Shown here: piece after piece, positions 1 to 7,319 of the stretch
How positions within the stretch are numbered: the first letter of the stretch is position 1
Layout of the letters: each line of letters starts with the position of its first letter
Source: Gammaproteobacteria bacterium
GTDB taxonomy: Bacteria; Pseudomonadota; Gammaproteobacteria; Immundisolibacterales; Immundisolibacteraceae
Reading direction: 5' to 3'
DNA length: 16,038 nucleotides
Assembly: GCA_003526065.1 (NCBI GenBank)
Contig: DQBD01000239.1
Span: 4,571 to 20,608, forward strand
Program-made: the position numbers and the translations under genes
The notes under the pieces: generated by a model
Databases searched by the model: none
What the model saw: only the letters and a program-made list of their open reading frames with translations
What the model was told of the DNA's origin: nothing

Positions 1-1275
1 CCCCCCCCCAGCCACATGCAGCAGGCCCTGGACGCCGCCGCGGCGCAGCAGGCACAACTGCTGCTGGTTCGCCTGGACACACCGGGTGGCCTCGACGGCG
101 CCATGCGCGACATCATCAAGGCCATCATCGGCGCCCCGCTGCCGGTGGCGCTGTACGTGGCGCCCAGCGGCGCCCGCGCCGCCTCGGCCGGTACCTACAT
201 GCTGTATGCGGCGCACATCGCCGCCATGGCACCGGGAACCAACCTTGGCGCCGCCACGCCGGTGCAGATCGGCGGCGGGCTGCCCCTGCCCGGCCGGCGT
301 CCGGCACCGGGCAACAGCGACGCCGATCCGGACCCGGAGCAGGACCAGCCGCCGTCGACGCCGGACGCCATGCGCAGCAAGCTGGTCAACGACGCGGTGG
401 CCTACATCCGCAGCCTGGCCGAACTGCGCGGGCGCAACGCCGACTGGGCCGAGCAGGCGGTACGCGAGGCGGCCAGCCTGAGCGCCCAGCAGGCGCTGGA
501 ACAAAACGTCATCGACCTGCTGGCCGCCAGTGACGCGGAGCTGCTCGAACAACTCGATGGCCGTACCGTGGAGCTGAGCACCGGCCCGGTAACGCTGGCC
601 ACCGCCGGCGCCGTGCTGCAGGACTTCGAGCCCGACTGGCGCACCCGCCTGCTGGCGGTGCTGACCAACCCCAGCGTCACCTACATCCTGCTGCTGATCG
701 GCATCTATGGGCTGTTCTTCGAATTCGCCAGCCCCGGCGGCGTGGTCCCGGGTGTGGCCGGCGCCATCGCGCTGTTGCTGGCGCTCTACGGGCTGCAGAT
801 GCTGCCGGTCAACTATGCCGGCCTGGGCCTGATCCTGCTCGGCGTCGGCCTGATGCTGGCGGAGGTCTTCGCGCCCTCGTTCGGGGCACTGGGCATCGGT
901 GGCACGGTGGCACTGGTGATCGGCTCGATTATCCTGATCGACACCGAGGCGCCCGGCTTCGGCATTCCGCTGACGCTGATCGGCGCGGTGGCCGCCAGCA
1001 GCCTGTTATTGTTCACCTTTGTACTCGGCGCACTGTGGCGGGCCCGCCGCGGCCGCGTGGTCAGCGGCGGCGAGGCGCTGATGCAGGCCACCGCCACGGC
1101 CGCCGAGGACTTCACCGGCGAGGGCCATGTCTGGCTGCATGGCGAGCGCTGGGCAGCGCACTGTGCCGTGCCGCTGCGTGCCAACCAGCCGGTGCGCGTG
1201 CGCGAGCGGCGCGGGCTGGTGGTGATCGTCGAACCGGTCGAACCGGGCGTGTCTGTCACGGAGGAAACGCCATGA
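1..1275 (+). CDS. NfeD-family membrane-bound serine protease (5' partial)
   Basis: This is a ClpP-class membrane protease of the NfeD1b type, which cleaves hydrophobic stretches of membrane partners such as stomatins. The reading frame is open to the left edge, and the strong match to the family begins at once, so the true start and signal peptide lie outside the window. Numbering from the Met at 16, the protease domain covers about residues 1-200. It has DTPGG at 21-25, a probable Ser nucleophile in ASAGTY (S57) and a probable dyad Lys at 122 in SKLVND. A Pro/Asp-rich linker of about 25 residues precedes that Lys. Several hydrophobic segments follow (about 212-340), then a soluble beta-rich NfeD C-terminal domain (about 350-410) of the OB-fold kind. 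The stop codon overlaps the start of the slipin gene by 4 nt (ATGA), which implies translational coupling. A run of nine C at the window edge encodes Pro residues. Family assignment is secure; the catalytic residues are inferred from family knowledge. Confidence 0.9.
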   Translation, partial: PPPSHMQQALDAAAAQQAQLLLVRLDTPGGLDGAMRDIIKAIIGAPLPVALYVAPSGARAASAGTYMLYAAHIAAMAPGTNLGAATPVQIGGGLPLPGRRPAPGNSDADPDPEQDQPPSTPDAMRSKLVNDAVAYIRSLAELRGRNADWAEQAVREAASLSAQQALEQNVIDLLAASDAELLEQLDGRTVELSTGPVTLATAGAVLQDFEPDWRTRLLAVLTNPSVTYILLLIGIYGLFFEFASPGGVVPGVAGAIALLLALYGLQMLPVNYAGLGLILLGVGLMLAEVFAPSFGALGIGGTVALVIGSIILIDTEAPGFGIPLTLIGAVAASSLLLFTFVLGALWRARRGRVVSGGEALMQATATAAEDFTGEGHVWLHGERWAAHCAVPLRANQPVRVRERRGLVVIVEPVEPGVSVTEETP

Positions 1276-2051
1276 ACACCTATCTGTTGGTCCTGGGCGC
1301 CATGGTGCTGGCCATCCTGGCCAGTGCCATCCGTGTCTTTCGGGAGTACGAACGCGGCGTGGTGTTCATGCTTGGCCGTTATTACACCGTCAAGGGACCC
1401 GGCCTGGTGATCATCATCCCGGTCATCCAGCAGGCCGTGAAAGTGGACCTGCGCACCGTGGTGATGGACGTGCCGACCCAGGACGTCATCTCGCGCGACA
1501 ATGTCTCGGTCAAGGTCAACGCGGTGGTGTATTTCCGGGTGGTGGACCCGGAGCGGGCCATCATCCAGGTCGAAAACTTCTACGAGGCCACCAGCCAGCT
1601 GGCGCAGACCACGCTGCGCTCGGTGCTCGGCCGCCACGAACTGGACGACCTGCTGGCCGCGCGCGACAAGCTGAACGCCGACATCCAGGAAATCCTCGAC
1701 CAGCAGACCGACGCCTGGGGCATCAAGGTCAGCAATGTCGAGATCAAGCACGTCGATCTGGACGAGTCGATGATCCGCGCCATCGCCCGCCAGGCCGAGG
1801 CCGAGCGCAGCCGGCGTGCCAAGGTGATCCACGCCGACGGCGAGTACGAGGCCTCCCGACGCCTGGTGGATGCCGCCCGTGCGCTGTCCGCCGATCCGCG
1901 CGCCATGCAGCTGCGTTACCTGCAGACGCTGTCCGACATCGGCCAGGAAAAGAACACCACCGTCGTGTTCCCGCTGCCGCTGGACCTGATCACCCCGCTG
2001 CTGCAGCGGACCACGCCCCCCGACACCCCCCAGCCTCCCCCCACGCCATAA
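1272..2051 (+). CDS. Slipin / stomatin-like SPFH-domain membrane protein
   Basis: This 259-residue SPFH (band 7) protein belongs to the bacterial slipin group, which assembles in the inner membrane and is the usual partner and likely substrate of NfeD proteases. An N-terminal membrane segment (about residues 3-20) is followed by REYERGVVF, the typical entry to the SPFH domain. The domain continues through the conserved [11 protein letters not shown] and [14 protein letters not shown] stretches and [11 protein letters not shown] charged helical segment (about 165-205) has the [13 protein letters not shown] motif seen in stomatins. The C-terminus is short and Pro-rich. The chosen start at 1272 overlaps the nfeD stop. 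A longer in-frame extension upstream, beginning at 1035, lies inside nfeD and has no family similarity, so it was rejected. The hydrophobic tail suited to cleavage by NfeD would be the segment around [10 protein letters not shown]. Its function in raft-like membrane organisation is inferred from the family. Confidence 0.93.
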   Translation: MNTYLLVLGAMVLAILASAIRVFREYERGVVFMLGRYYTVKGPGLVIIIPVIQQAVKVDLRTVVMDVPTQDVISRDNVSVKVNAVVYFRVVDPERAIIQVENFYEATSQLAQTTLRSVLGRHELDDLLAARDKLNADIQEILDQQTDAWGIKVSNVEIKHVDLDESMIRAIARQAEAERSRRAKVIHADGEYEASRRLVDAARALSADPRAMQLRYLQTLSDIGQEKNTTVVFPLPLDLITPLLQRTTPPDTPQPPPTP

Positions 2052-2055
2052 CCCC

Positions 2056-3192
2056 ATGCCCATCACCCGCAACCCCACCCGCGCGGTCCGCATCGGCCGC
2101 ATCACCATCGGCGCCGGCAATCCCATCGCCGTGCAGAGCATGTGCGCCACCAAGACGCAGGACGTCGCCGCCACCGTGGCACAGGCCAACGACCTGGCCG
2201 GTGCCGGCGCAGGCGTGGTGCGCATCGCCGTCGACACACCGAAGGACGCCGAGGCCCTGGCCGCCATCCGCGCGCAGACCGCCGCCAACCTGTCGGTGGA
2301 CCTGCAGGAAAACTACCGCATGGCCGAGCGCGTGGCGCCGCACGTGGACAAGATCCGCTACAACCCGGGCCACCTGTACCACCACGAAAAGCACAAGCCC
2401 TGGCAGGACAAGGTGCGGTACCTGGCCGACATCGCGGCGCGGCACGACTGCGCCGTGCGCGTGGGGGTGAATGCCGGCTCGCTGGACCCGGAGCGCGCCG
2501 CGCAGTTCGCGCCGGAGGATTCCATCTCGCCCATGCTGGTCGGCGCCTTCGAGCACTGCGAACTGCTGGACAGCCTCGGCTTCACCCGTTATTGCGTGTC
2601 GCTGAAGGACTCCGACCCGGCCAAGGTCGTCGAGCTGAACAGGCGCTTCGCCGCGCAGCGCCCGGACGTGCCGCTGCATCTGGGCGTGACCGAGGCCGGC
2701 CTGCCGCCGGACGGCATCATCAAGACACGCATCGCCTTCGAACAGCTCGTCGGCGCCGGCATCGGCGACACCATCCGCGTGTCGCTGACCCTGCCCAACG
2801 CCCGCAAGGCGGAGGAAGTCGCCGCCGGGCAGCAGATCCTGGCCGACATCGCTGCCGGGCGCGTGCGCTCGGTGGTCGACTTCGGGCAGGGGCTGAACAT
2901 CATCTCCTGCCCCAGCTGCTCGCGGGTACAGAACGAGGCCTTCGTGGACCTCGCCGAACAGGTGCGCGAACTGACCGCGTACGCCAAGGACCACCACCTG
3001 ACCATCGCCGTCATGGGCTGCCGGGTGAACGGGCCCGGCGAGACCGACGACGCCGATCTTGGCCTGTGGTGCGGCCCCAAACAGGTCAACTTCAAGCGCC
3101 GCGGCGAACTGCTGGGCGCCTTCGGCTACGACGAGATCCTGCCGCGCCTGAAGGCGGAACTGGACGCGCTGATCGCCGAACGCGCCGCCTGA
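2056..3192 (+). CDS. ispG: 4-hydroxy-3-methylbut-2-en-1-yl diphosphate synthase IspG (GcpE)
   Basis: IspG carries out the penultimate step of the MEP isoprenoid pathway, the reductive conversion of 2-C-methylerythritol 2,4-cyclodiphosphate to HMBPP, using a [4Fe-4S] cluster and flavodoxin or ferredoxin electrons. The 378-residue protein has the N-terminal TIM-barrel (VRIAVDTP near 55, ENYRMAERV near 85, RYNPGH at 101-106, VGVNAGSL at 136-143). The cluster ligands are in SCPSCSR (C285, C288) and [10 protein letters not shown] (C322, with E329 as the probable fourth ligand). It is the short bacterial form without the extra plant-type domain. The tail after the third Cys ([15 protein letters not shown]) differs from the E. 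coli-type ending as I remember it, and resembles forms recalled from planctomycete-like lineages; this is memory, not a search. The start lies 4 nt after the slipin stop with no clear ribosome site, so expression probably depends on the upstream operon. The hisS neighbour usual in gammaproteobacteria is absent within this window. Confidence 0.95.
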   Translation: MPITRNPTRAVRIGRITIGAGNPIAVQSMCATKTQDVAATVAQANDLAGAGAGVVRIAVDTPKDAEALAAIRAQTAANLSVDLQENYRMAERVAPHVDKIRYNPGHLYHHEKHKPWQDKVRYLADIAARHDCAVRVGVNAGSLDPERAAQFAPEDSISPMLVGAFEHCELLDSLGFTRYCVSLKDSDPAKVVELNRRFAAQRPDVPLHLGVTEAGLPPDGIIKTRIAFEQLVGAGIGDTIRVSLTLPNARKAEEVAAGQQILADIAAGRVRSVVDFGQGLNIISCPSCSRVQNEAFVDLAEQVRELTAYAKDHHLTIAVMGCRVNGPGETDDADLGLWCGPKQVNFKRRGELLGAFGYDEILPRLKAELDALIAERAA

Positions 3193-3333
3193 CGCCTGAG
3201 ACCGGCCACCTCGTCCACCACCCCGCGGACACGCCTTTCTCGGCACGTCCAGGCCGGCCGTTGCCGTCGCTGCCTGCCGCGCCACGCCGTTCAGCACGGC
3301 TTCGTAAAACAACACGCTGAAAAGGAGGCGCGC

Positions 3334-4353
3334 ATGTCCAACACTCCCCCCACCGGCTATGAGTTCGCCGACGTCGCCGAGCGTCGGCGCCGCACCCTGG
3401 CCAAGATGGCGCGCCTGCGCGGGCGCATGCGGCCGGTCACCTGGCTGCTGCGGCGGGTGTTCGACCTGTCGCGGGCACTGGGCTTCGAGTACCCGCTGTT
3501 CCGGCGCTTTTTCAAGCCGATGGTCGGCATGTTCGACACCGCCATCGACAAGGCCTTTACCGGCTACACGCCGACCGGGCACGACGTGTTCGTGTGCTCG
3601 TACTTCAAGAGCGGCACCAACTGGGCCATGCACACCGCCTACCAGGTCGCCGAGCACGGCGAGGGCCAGTTCGAGGACATCCTGGACGTGGTGCCGTGGG
3701 TGGACTGTCCGGACCAGGAAACCACCGTCTGGCTCGACGACCCGCGCCCGCGGCTGCGCTCGAAATCAGGGCTGCGCGTCATCAAGACCCACGCCCGCGC
3801 CCAGTTCGTGCCCTACAACGACAAGGCCAAGTACATCTGCGTGGTGCGCGACCCGAAGGAAGTGATCGTGTCCGGCTACCACTTCTTCGGCTCCATGCTG
3901 CTCGGCAGCCTGATTCCGTCGGTCGACACCTGGGTACGCCACTGCACGTCCGAGGAGGCGGTATTCCACCCCTGGTACGAGTTCACCGCCGGCTACTGGG
4001 CCTGGCGGCAGCGCCCGAACGTGCTGTTCCTCACCTACAACGACCTGCAGGACGACCCCACCGGCACCGTCCGCCGGGTGGCGGACCTGCTGGGCGTGAG
4101 TCTCACGGAAGCCGAGGTCGAACGCGTGCGCGAACTGTGCGCGTTCGAGCACATGAAGGCCATCGACCACAAGTTCTACCCGGGCGAGGTGTCGCCGTTC
4201 GCCCGCCCCGGCGGGCAGATGATCCGCAGCGGTCGCCGGGGCAACTCCGGGGAGATGCTGTCGCCCGCCCAGCAGGCACACATCGACGCCTGGGCCAGGG
4301 ACGGCCTGGCCAGACTGGGCAGCGATTTCCCCTACGACCGCTACTTCGGCTGA
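3334..4353 (+). CDS. PAPS-dependent sulfotransferase domain protein
   Basis: This 339-residue protein is a probable cytosolic-type sulfotransferase that moves a sulfuryl group from PAPS to a hydroxyl or amine acceptor. The 5'-phosphosulfate loop is SYFKSGTNW (K92, S93, G94, T95). A KTH motif at 151-153 supplies a candidate catalytic base (H153). The 3'-phosphate-binding region is CVVRDPKEVIVSGYHFF (R172, S180). The C-terminal RSGRRGNSGEM around 298-308 corresponds to the family's RKGxxGDW-like PAPS-binding loop. The N-terminal 80 residues are Arg-rich and not assignable. A strong AGGAGG ribosome site lies just before the ATG at 3334. It sits 141 nt after ispG and may have its own promoter, though none was clear. 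No biosynthetic partner is adjacent, so the acceptor is unknown. The cysDN genes near the right end could supply the PAPS precursor APS. Confidence 0.85.
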   Translation: MSNTPPTGYEFADVAERRRRTLAKMARLRGRMRPVTWLLRRVFDLSRALGFEYPLFRRFFKPMVGMFDTAIDKAFTGYTPTGHDVFVCSYFKSGTNWAMHTAYQVAEHGEGQFEDILDVVPWVDCPDQETTVWLDDPRPRLRSKSGLRVIKTHARAQFVPYNDKAKYICVVRDPKEVIVSGYHFFGSMLLGSLIPSVDTWVRHCTSEEAVFHPWYEFTAGYWAWRQRPNVLFLTYNDLQDDPTGTVRRVADLLGVSLTEAEVERVRELCAFEHMKAIDHKFYPGEVSPFARPGGQMIRSGRRGNSGEMLSPAQQAHIDAWARDGLARLGSDFPYDRYFG

Positions 4354-4433
4354 GCGCGCCTGCACACATGCCGGGCGCGGCCGGGCAGGGAAACGCTGAT
4401 GTATTCAGCGGTGTCCGCCGGGGGCAGGATGTC

Positions 4434-4475
4434 CCCGGCATCACTCAGGGGCTCGAGCCCCTGAGTGATGCCGGG
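4434..4475. repeat. Perfect 42-bp palindrome
   Basis: The two 21-bp arms are exact reverse complements with no spacer, centred on CTCGAG (4452-4457). As RNA from either strand it would form a very stable GC-rich hairpin, and as DNA it could extrude a cruciform. There is no T-run next to it, so it is not a classical intrinsic terminator. Its role is inferred only from its position between convergent genes. Confidence 0.75.
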
Positions 4476-4481
4476 CAGCGA

Positions 4482-4513
4482 GCTGAAACATTCCGTGGAC
4501 GGGATGTTTCAGC
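4482..4513. terminator. Stem-loop between convergent genes, candidate bidirectional terminator
   Basis: GCTGAAACAT (4482-4491) pairs exactly with ATGTTTCAGC (4504-4513). The pairing continues inward with one T-G mismatch, leaving a very short loop. The stem is about 14 bp. Only a short T-rich stretch (CGTTTCCC) follows on the plus strand, so termination efficiency is uncertain. It lies 10 nt beyond the quinone oxidoreductase stop codon on the minus strand. Confidence 0.45.
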
Positions 4514-4522
4514 ACCGTTTCC

Positions 4523-5500
4523 CTAAGGCATCAGCAGCAGCTTGCCACTGGTGGCGCGGCTGGCCAGCAGCTCGTGTGCCTGCGCCGCGTCGGCGAGCGG
4601 CAACCGGCGGTCGATGTGCAGGCTGATGCGCCCGGCGGCCAGCCAGCCAAGCAGGTCGTGTGCCCGCGCGGCCAGTTCGTCGGCTTCGGCGATGTAGTCG
4701 AACAGGGTCGGCCGGGTCAGGAACAGCGAACCCTTCTGCAGCAGCAGCAGCGGGCTGATCGGCTCCACCGGCCCGCTCGACTGGCCGAACAGCACCATGG
4801 TGCCGCGCCGGCGCAGCACGTCGAAGCCCTTCAGGAACGTGCTGGCGCCGACCGAGTCGTACACCGCGTGCACGCCGGCGCCGCCGGTCAGGCGCTGTGT
4901 CACGGCCACGAAATCCTCCTGCGAGTACAGGATCACCTCGTCGGCCCCACGCGCACGCGCCACGTCGGCCTTGGCCTCGGTGGAGACGGTGGCGATCACC
5001 CGCGCGCCACACACCTTGGCCATCTGCACCAGCATCTGTCCGGCCCCGCCGGCGGCGGCGTGGATCAGCACCGTGTCACCGGGCTGGATGGCATACACGC
5101 TGTGCGTGAGTGCGTGCGCGGTCAGCCCCTGCAGCATCGCGGCGGCGGCGACGTCCAGGTCCAGCCCGTCCGGCACCGGCACCACGCGGTCCTGCGCCAG
5201 GCAGGTGTACTCGGCGTAGGCACCCAGGCTGTTGGGATAGGCCACGCGATCACCGGGCCTGAAGCGCGTGGCGCCCTGCCCCACGGCATCCACCACGCCT
5301 GCGCCCTCCAGCCCCGGCACGAACGGCAACGGCAGCGGGTAGAAACCGGTACGGTGGTAGATGTCGATGAAGTTGACGCCGCAGGCGGCGTTCTTGACGC
5401 GCACCTGACCCGGGCCCGGCTCGGGCCGCGGGCGCTCGACCGGGCGCATGACTTCGGGACCGCCGGTGGCGGTGATTTCTATGGCGCGCATGGTGCTCAT
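4523..5500 (-). CDS. Quinone oxidoreductase (zeta-crystallin-like, MDR superfamily)
   Basis: This 325-residue protein is a zinc-free medium-chain reductase that uses NADPH to reduce quinones or other enone-type substrates. The N-terminal GroES-like domain carries GVNFIDIYHRTG (41-52), the signature of QOR enzymes, and PGLEGAGVV (62-70). The Rossmann part has QPGDTVLIHAAAGGAG, with the AAxGGxG nucleotide loop at 149-154, and later VYDSVG and GKLLL near the end. No Cys/His zinc-site pattern is present. The ATG at 5498-5500 overlaps the upstream stop by 4 nt. An internal Met four codons in (5489-5491) is an alternative start. It is co-transcribed with the AhpD-like gene, which suggests a shared role in redox or electrophile stress; that role is inference. 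Confidence 0.9.
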   Translation of the reverse strand: MSTMRAIEITATGGPEVMRPVERPRPEPGPGQVRVKNAACGVNFIDIYHRTGFYPLPLPFVPGLEGAGVVDAVGQGATRFRPGDRVAYPNSLGAYAEYTCLAQDRVVPVPDGLDLDVAAAAMLQGLTAHALTHSVYAIQPGDTVLIHAAAGGAGQMLVQMAKVCGARVIATVSTEAKADVARARGADEVILYSQEDFVAVTQRLTGGAGVHAVYDSVGASTFLKGFDVLRRRGTMVLFGQSSGPVEPISPLLLLQKGSLFLTRPTLFDYIAEADELAARAHDLLGWLAAGRISLHIDRRLPLADAAQAHELLASRATSGKLLLMP

Positions 5501-6069
5501 CGGCGGTTCAGGTCGTAGTACTCGACGTTCGGCTCCATGCCGGTCGCCACTGCCAGACGGTTGGTCATGTTGAAGAACGCGGTCACTTCGGCGATGTCCC
5601 AGATGTCGCGCTCGCTGAAGCCCTGCTCACGCAGCAGGTCGCGCTCGGTTTCGTCGATGCTTTCCGGCGCCTGCGTCAGGCGCTCGGCAAACTCCAGCAT
5701 GGCGCGCTGACGCTCGCTCAGCGGCGCGGCGCGAAAGTTCATGGCCACGGTGTCGGCCAGCGGCACGTCGCCGGTCAGCTTGCGCAGCGTGGCGCCGTGG
5801 CTGGTCAGGCAGTAGTGGCAACGGTTCAGTGACGACACCACCACGGCGATCATCTCCCGCTCGGCCTTGCTCAGGCCCGAGTCGCTGGCCATCAGGCCAT
5901 CGCGCATGGCGGTAAAGTTGGCCAGCCGCTCCGGCGCGTGGGCATACCCGCGCAGCACGTTGGGCACGAAGCCCAGCCGCTCCTTGGCCGCGGCATAGGC
6001 TGCCGTCACCGAAGGCGCCAGCGTGGGCGGCTCGGCAATATCGAGCGCCATCAATTTCTCGTCAGACAT
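5497..6069 (-). CDS. Peroxidase-related AhpD / carboxymuconolactone decarboxylase-fold protein
   Basis: This 190-residue all-helical protein of the AhpD-like family has the redox motif NRCHYCLTSHG (C84, C87, H91), preceded by the conserved EREMIAVVVSS (from about 70). The CxxC plus His arrangement is that of alkylhydroperoxidase D-type thiol peroxidases, so peroxide reduction is plausible. The length and the ERLGFVPNVLRGYAHAPE segment (30-47) match the uncharacterised peroxidase-related subfamily rather than AhpD itself. The ATG at 6067-6069 is preceded by a good GGAGGA ribosome site. It is the first gene of a two-gene unit with the quinone oxidoreductase and is divergent from the HAD phosphatase, so their promoters lie within 6070-6161. 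Confidence 0.88.
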   Translation of the reverse strand: MSDEKLMALDIAEPPTLAPSVTAAYAAAKERLGFVPNVLRGYAHAPERLANFTAMRDGLMASDSGLSKAEREMIAVVVSSLNRCHYCLTSHGATLRKLTGDVPLADTVAMNFRAAPLSERQRAMLEFAERLTQAPESIDETERDLLREQGFSERDIWDIAEVTAFFNMTNRLAVATGMEPNVEYYDLNRR

Positions 6070-6120
6070 GGGATTCCTCCTGCACCGCCGGCGGATGCCG
6101 ACTTGATTACCACCCGGCTC

Positions 6121-6140
6121 GGCACCATCTTGTCGGTGCC
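6121..6140. repeat. Small inverted repeat in a divergent promoter region
   Basis: GGCACC (6121-6126) and GGTGCC (6135-6140) form a perfect 6-bp dyad with an 8-nt spacer. It lies in the 92-nt gap between the AhpD-like gene and the HAD gene. It could be an operator for either divergent unit. No strong -10/-35 pair was found beside it, so this is weakly supported. Confidence 0.3.
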
Positions 6141-6161
6141 CTCACCCTTTCATCAACTGCC

Positions 6162-6869
6162 ATGCGCGCCTTTTCCATCCGGGCCATCACGTTCGACCTC
6201 GACGACACGCTGTGGGCCATCGACCCGGTCATCGCCCGCGCCGAGCTGCGCATGCACGACTGGCTGGCCGAGCATTATCCACGTCTGGGCGAGCGCTACT
6301 CGCCGGATGACCTGCGTGCACTGCGCGAACAGGTGACCCACCAGCGGCCGGAACTGGCGCACGACCTGGCCGCGCTGCGCATCGAGTCGCTCACGCTGGC
6401 GGCGCAGACCTGCGGCTATGGCCGCGAGGTGGCCGAGCAGGCGTTTGCGGTGATGTGGCAGGCACGCAACGAGGTCGAGCTGTTCGCCGACGCGCTGCCG
6501 GTGTTGACAGCCCTGGCCGCGCGCGTGCCGCTCGGCGGGCTGACCAACGGCAATGCCGACATCGTCCGCATCGGACTCGACCACGTACTGGGGTTCTGCG
6601 TGTCGGCACGCGGCGTCGGCTACGCCAAGCCGCACCCGGCCATCTTCGCGGCCGCCTGCCAGACGGCGGGCTTCTCGGCGGCGCAGGTGCTGCACGTCGG
6701 CGACGACCCGGAGCGCGACGTGCATGGCGCGCGCGCCGCCGGCATGCGCAGCGTATGGCTCAACCGCGACGGCCGCGACTGGCCCGGTGGACCACGTGCC
6801 GACGCCGAAGTCAGTGACCTGCTGGAACTGATGCAGGTGGTCGAGGACTGGCTGGAACCCGCACGTTGA
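6162..6869 (+). CDS. HAD-superfamily phosphatase, YigB-like
   Basis: This 235-residue HAD hydrolase has all four catalytic motifs. Motif I is FDLDDTLW (nucleophile D12, acid/base D14), motif II is GLTNGN (T128), motif III has K156 in GYAKPHP, and motif IV is HVGDDPERDV (D181, D182). A helical cap follows motif I (about 25-110). The overall layout, including TNGNAD, resembles E. coli YigB, a flavin-pathway 5-amino-6-(5-phosphoribitylamino)uracil phosphatase and FMN phosphatase. The exact substrate cannot be read from the sequence. The start at 6162 is the only sensible Met before motif I, and no strong ribosome site is visible. It is followed after 70 nt by the DUF1820 gene, which seems to have its own promoter. 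Confidence 0.9.
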   Translation: MRAFSIRAITFDLDDTLWAIDPVIARAELRMHDWLAEHYPRLGERYSPDDLRALREQVTHQRPELAHDLAALRIESLTLAAQTCGYGREVAEQAFAVMWQARNEVELFADALPVLTALAARVPLGGLTNGNADIVRIGLDHVLGFCVSARGVGYAKPHPAIFAAACQTAGFSAAQVLHVGDDPERDVHGARAAGMRSVWLNRDGRDWPGGPRADAEVSDLLELMQVVEDWLEPAR

Positions 6870-6899
6870 CGCTCACCGGCACGCGCTCGGCACGCTCTC

Positions 6900-6905
6900 T
6901 ATAAT
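6900..6905 (+). promoter_or_regulatory. Candidate -10 element for the DUF1820 gene
   Basis: A perfect TATAAT lies 34 nt before the ATG at 6940, leaving room for a leader of about 28 nt. No good -35 hexamer is found at 16-18 nt. A TTGACG at 6866-6871 is 28 nt away, which is too far. The call therefore rests on the -10 box and its position. Confidence 0.4.
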
Positions 6906-6939
6906 TGCCATTCACATTACCAAGGTCGGCAACAGACAC

Positions 6940-7284
6940 ATGGCTACGCGAAAAAAACGCATTTACAAGGTGATCTTTCACAACCAGGGCAAGCTGTACG
7001 AACTGCATGCCACCGAAGTCGGCCAGGCGGCGCTGTTCGGTTTCATTGAAGTGGGTGGATTCGTTTTCGGCGAGCACGGCGGCCTGCTGATCGACCCGTC
7101 CGAGGAGCGGCTCAAGGCCGAGTTCGAACACGTCAAGAGCACGTTCATCCCCATGCATGCGGTAGTCCGCATCGACGAGGTGGACAAGGAAGGCGCCAAC
7201 AAGATCAGCGCGCTTTCCGATGACGCCAAGGTGGCCTATCTGCCCTCCCCCATCTACACACCCGGTGGGCGCGGCAAAGACTGA
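6940..7284 (+). CDS. DUF1820 family protein
   Basis: This 114-residue protein of unknown function is recognised as DUF1820, a small conserved family found mainly in beta- and gammaproteobacteria. The N-terminal IYKVIFHNQGKLYELHA (9-25), the central FGFIEVGGFVFGE, the DPSEERLKAEFE stretch and the FIPMHAVVRIDEV segment (68-80) are its conserved blocks. There is no signal peptide, membrane segment or metal motif, so it is probably cytosolic. It starts at the first Met after the TATAAT at 6900. A short GC hairpin follows the stop. No function can be assigned. Confidence 0.88.
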   Translation: MATRKKRIYKVIFHNQGKLYELHATEVGQAALFGFIEVGGFVFGEHGGLLIDPSEERLKAEFEHVKSTFIPMHAVVRIDEVDKEGANKISALSDDAKVAYLPSPIYTPGGRGKD

Positions 7285-7285
7285 A

Positions 7286-7305
7286 CGCCCCGTCGCCGAG
7301 GGGCG
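7286..7305. terminator. Short hairpin between convergent DUF1820 and Hsp15-like genes
   Basis: CGCCCC (7286-7291) and GGGGCG (7300-7305) form a 6-bp GC stem with an 8-nt loop, directly after the DUF1820 stop. It lies 15 nt from the end of the convergent gene. No T-run follows on either strand, so it may work only weakly or with other factors. Confidence 0.4.
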
Positions 7306-7319
7306 ACATTCCAGCCGGA

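Larger units (their letters stand above)
4387..4524. repeat. Cluster of nested inverted repeats between convergent genes
   Basis: A 138-nt stretch is bounded by a 9-bp perfect inverted repeat, AGGGAAACG (4387-4395) and CGTTTCCCT (4516-4524). Inside are three further dyads: CGCTGA/TCAGCG (4394-4399 with 4405-4410), a perfect 42-bp palindrome (4434-4475) and a long stem-loop (4482-4513). It lies between the convergent sulfotransferase and quinone oxidoreductase genes, and its right end touches the latter's stop codon. The arrangement suggests a bidirectional terminator, a palindromic dispersed repeat (REP/MITE-like), or both. No target-site duplication was obvious and no second copy was noticed in this window. 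Confidence 0.6.

Noticed and set aside
1990..3657. A 555-codon open frame on the minus strand opposite ispG and the start of the sulfotransferase gene
   Set aside because: The plus-strand genes have clear families and catalytic residues; the antisense translation has none.
6866..6871. TTGACG as -35 partner of the TATAAT at 6900
   Set aside because: The spacing is 28 nt, far beyond the usable range, and the hexamer overlaps the HAD stop codon.
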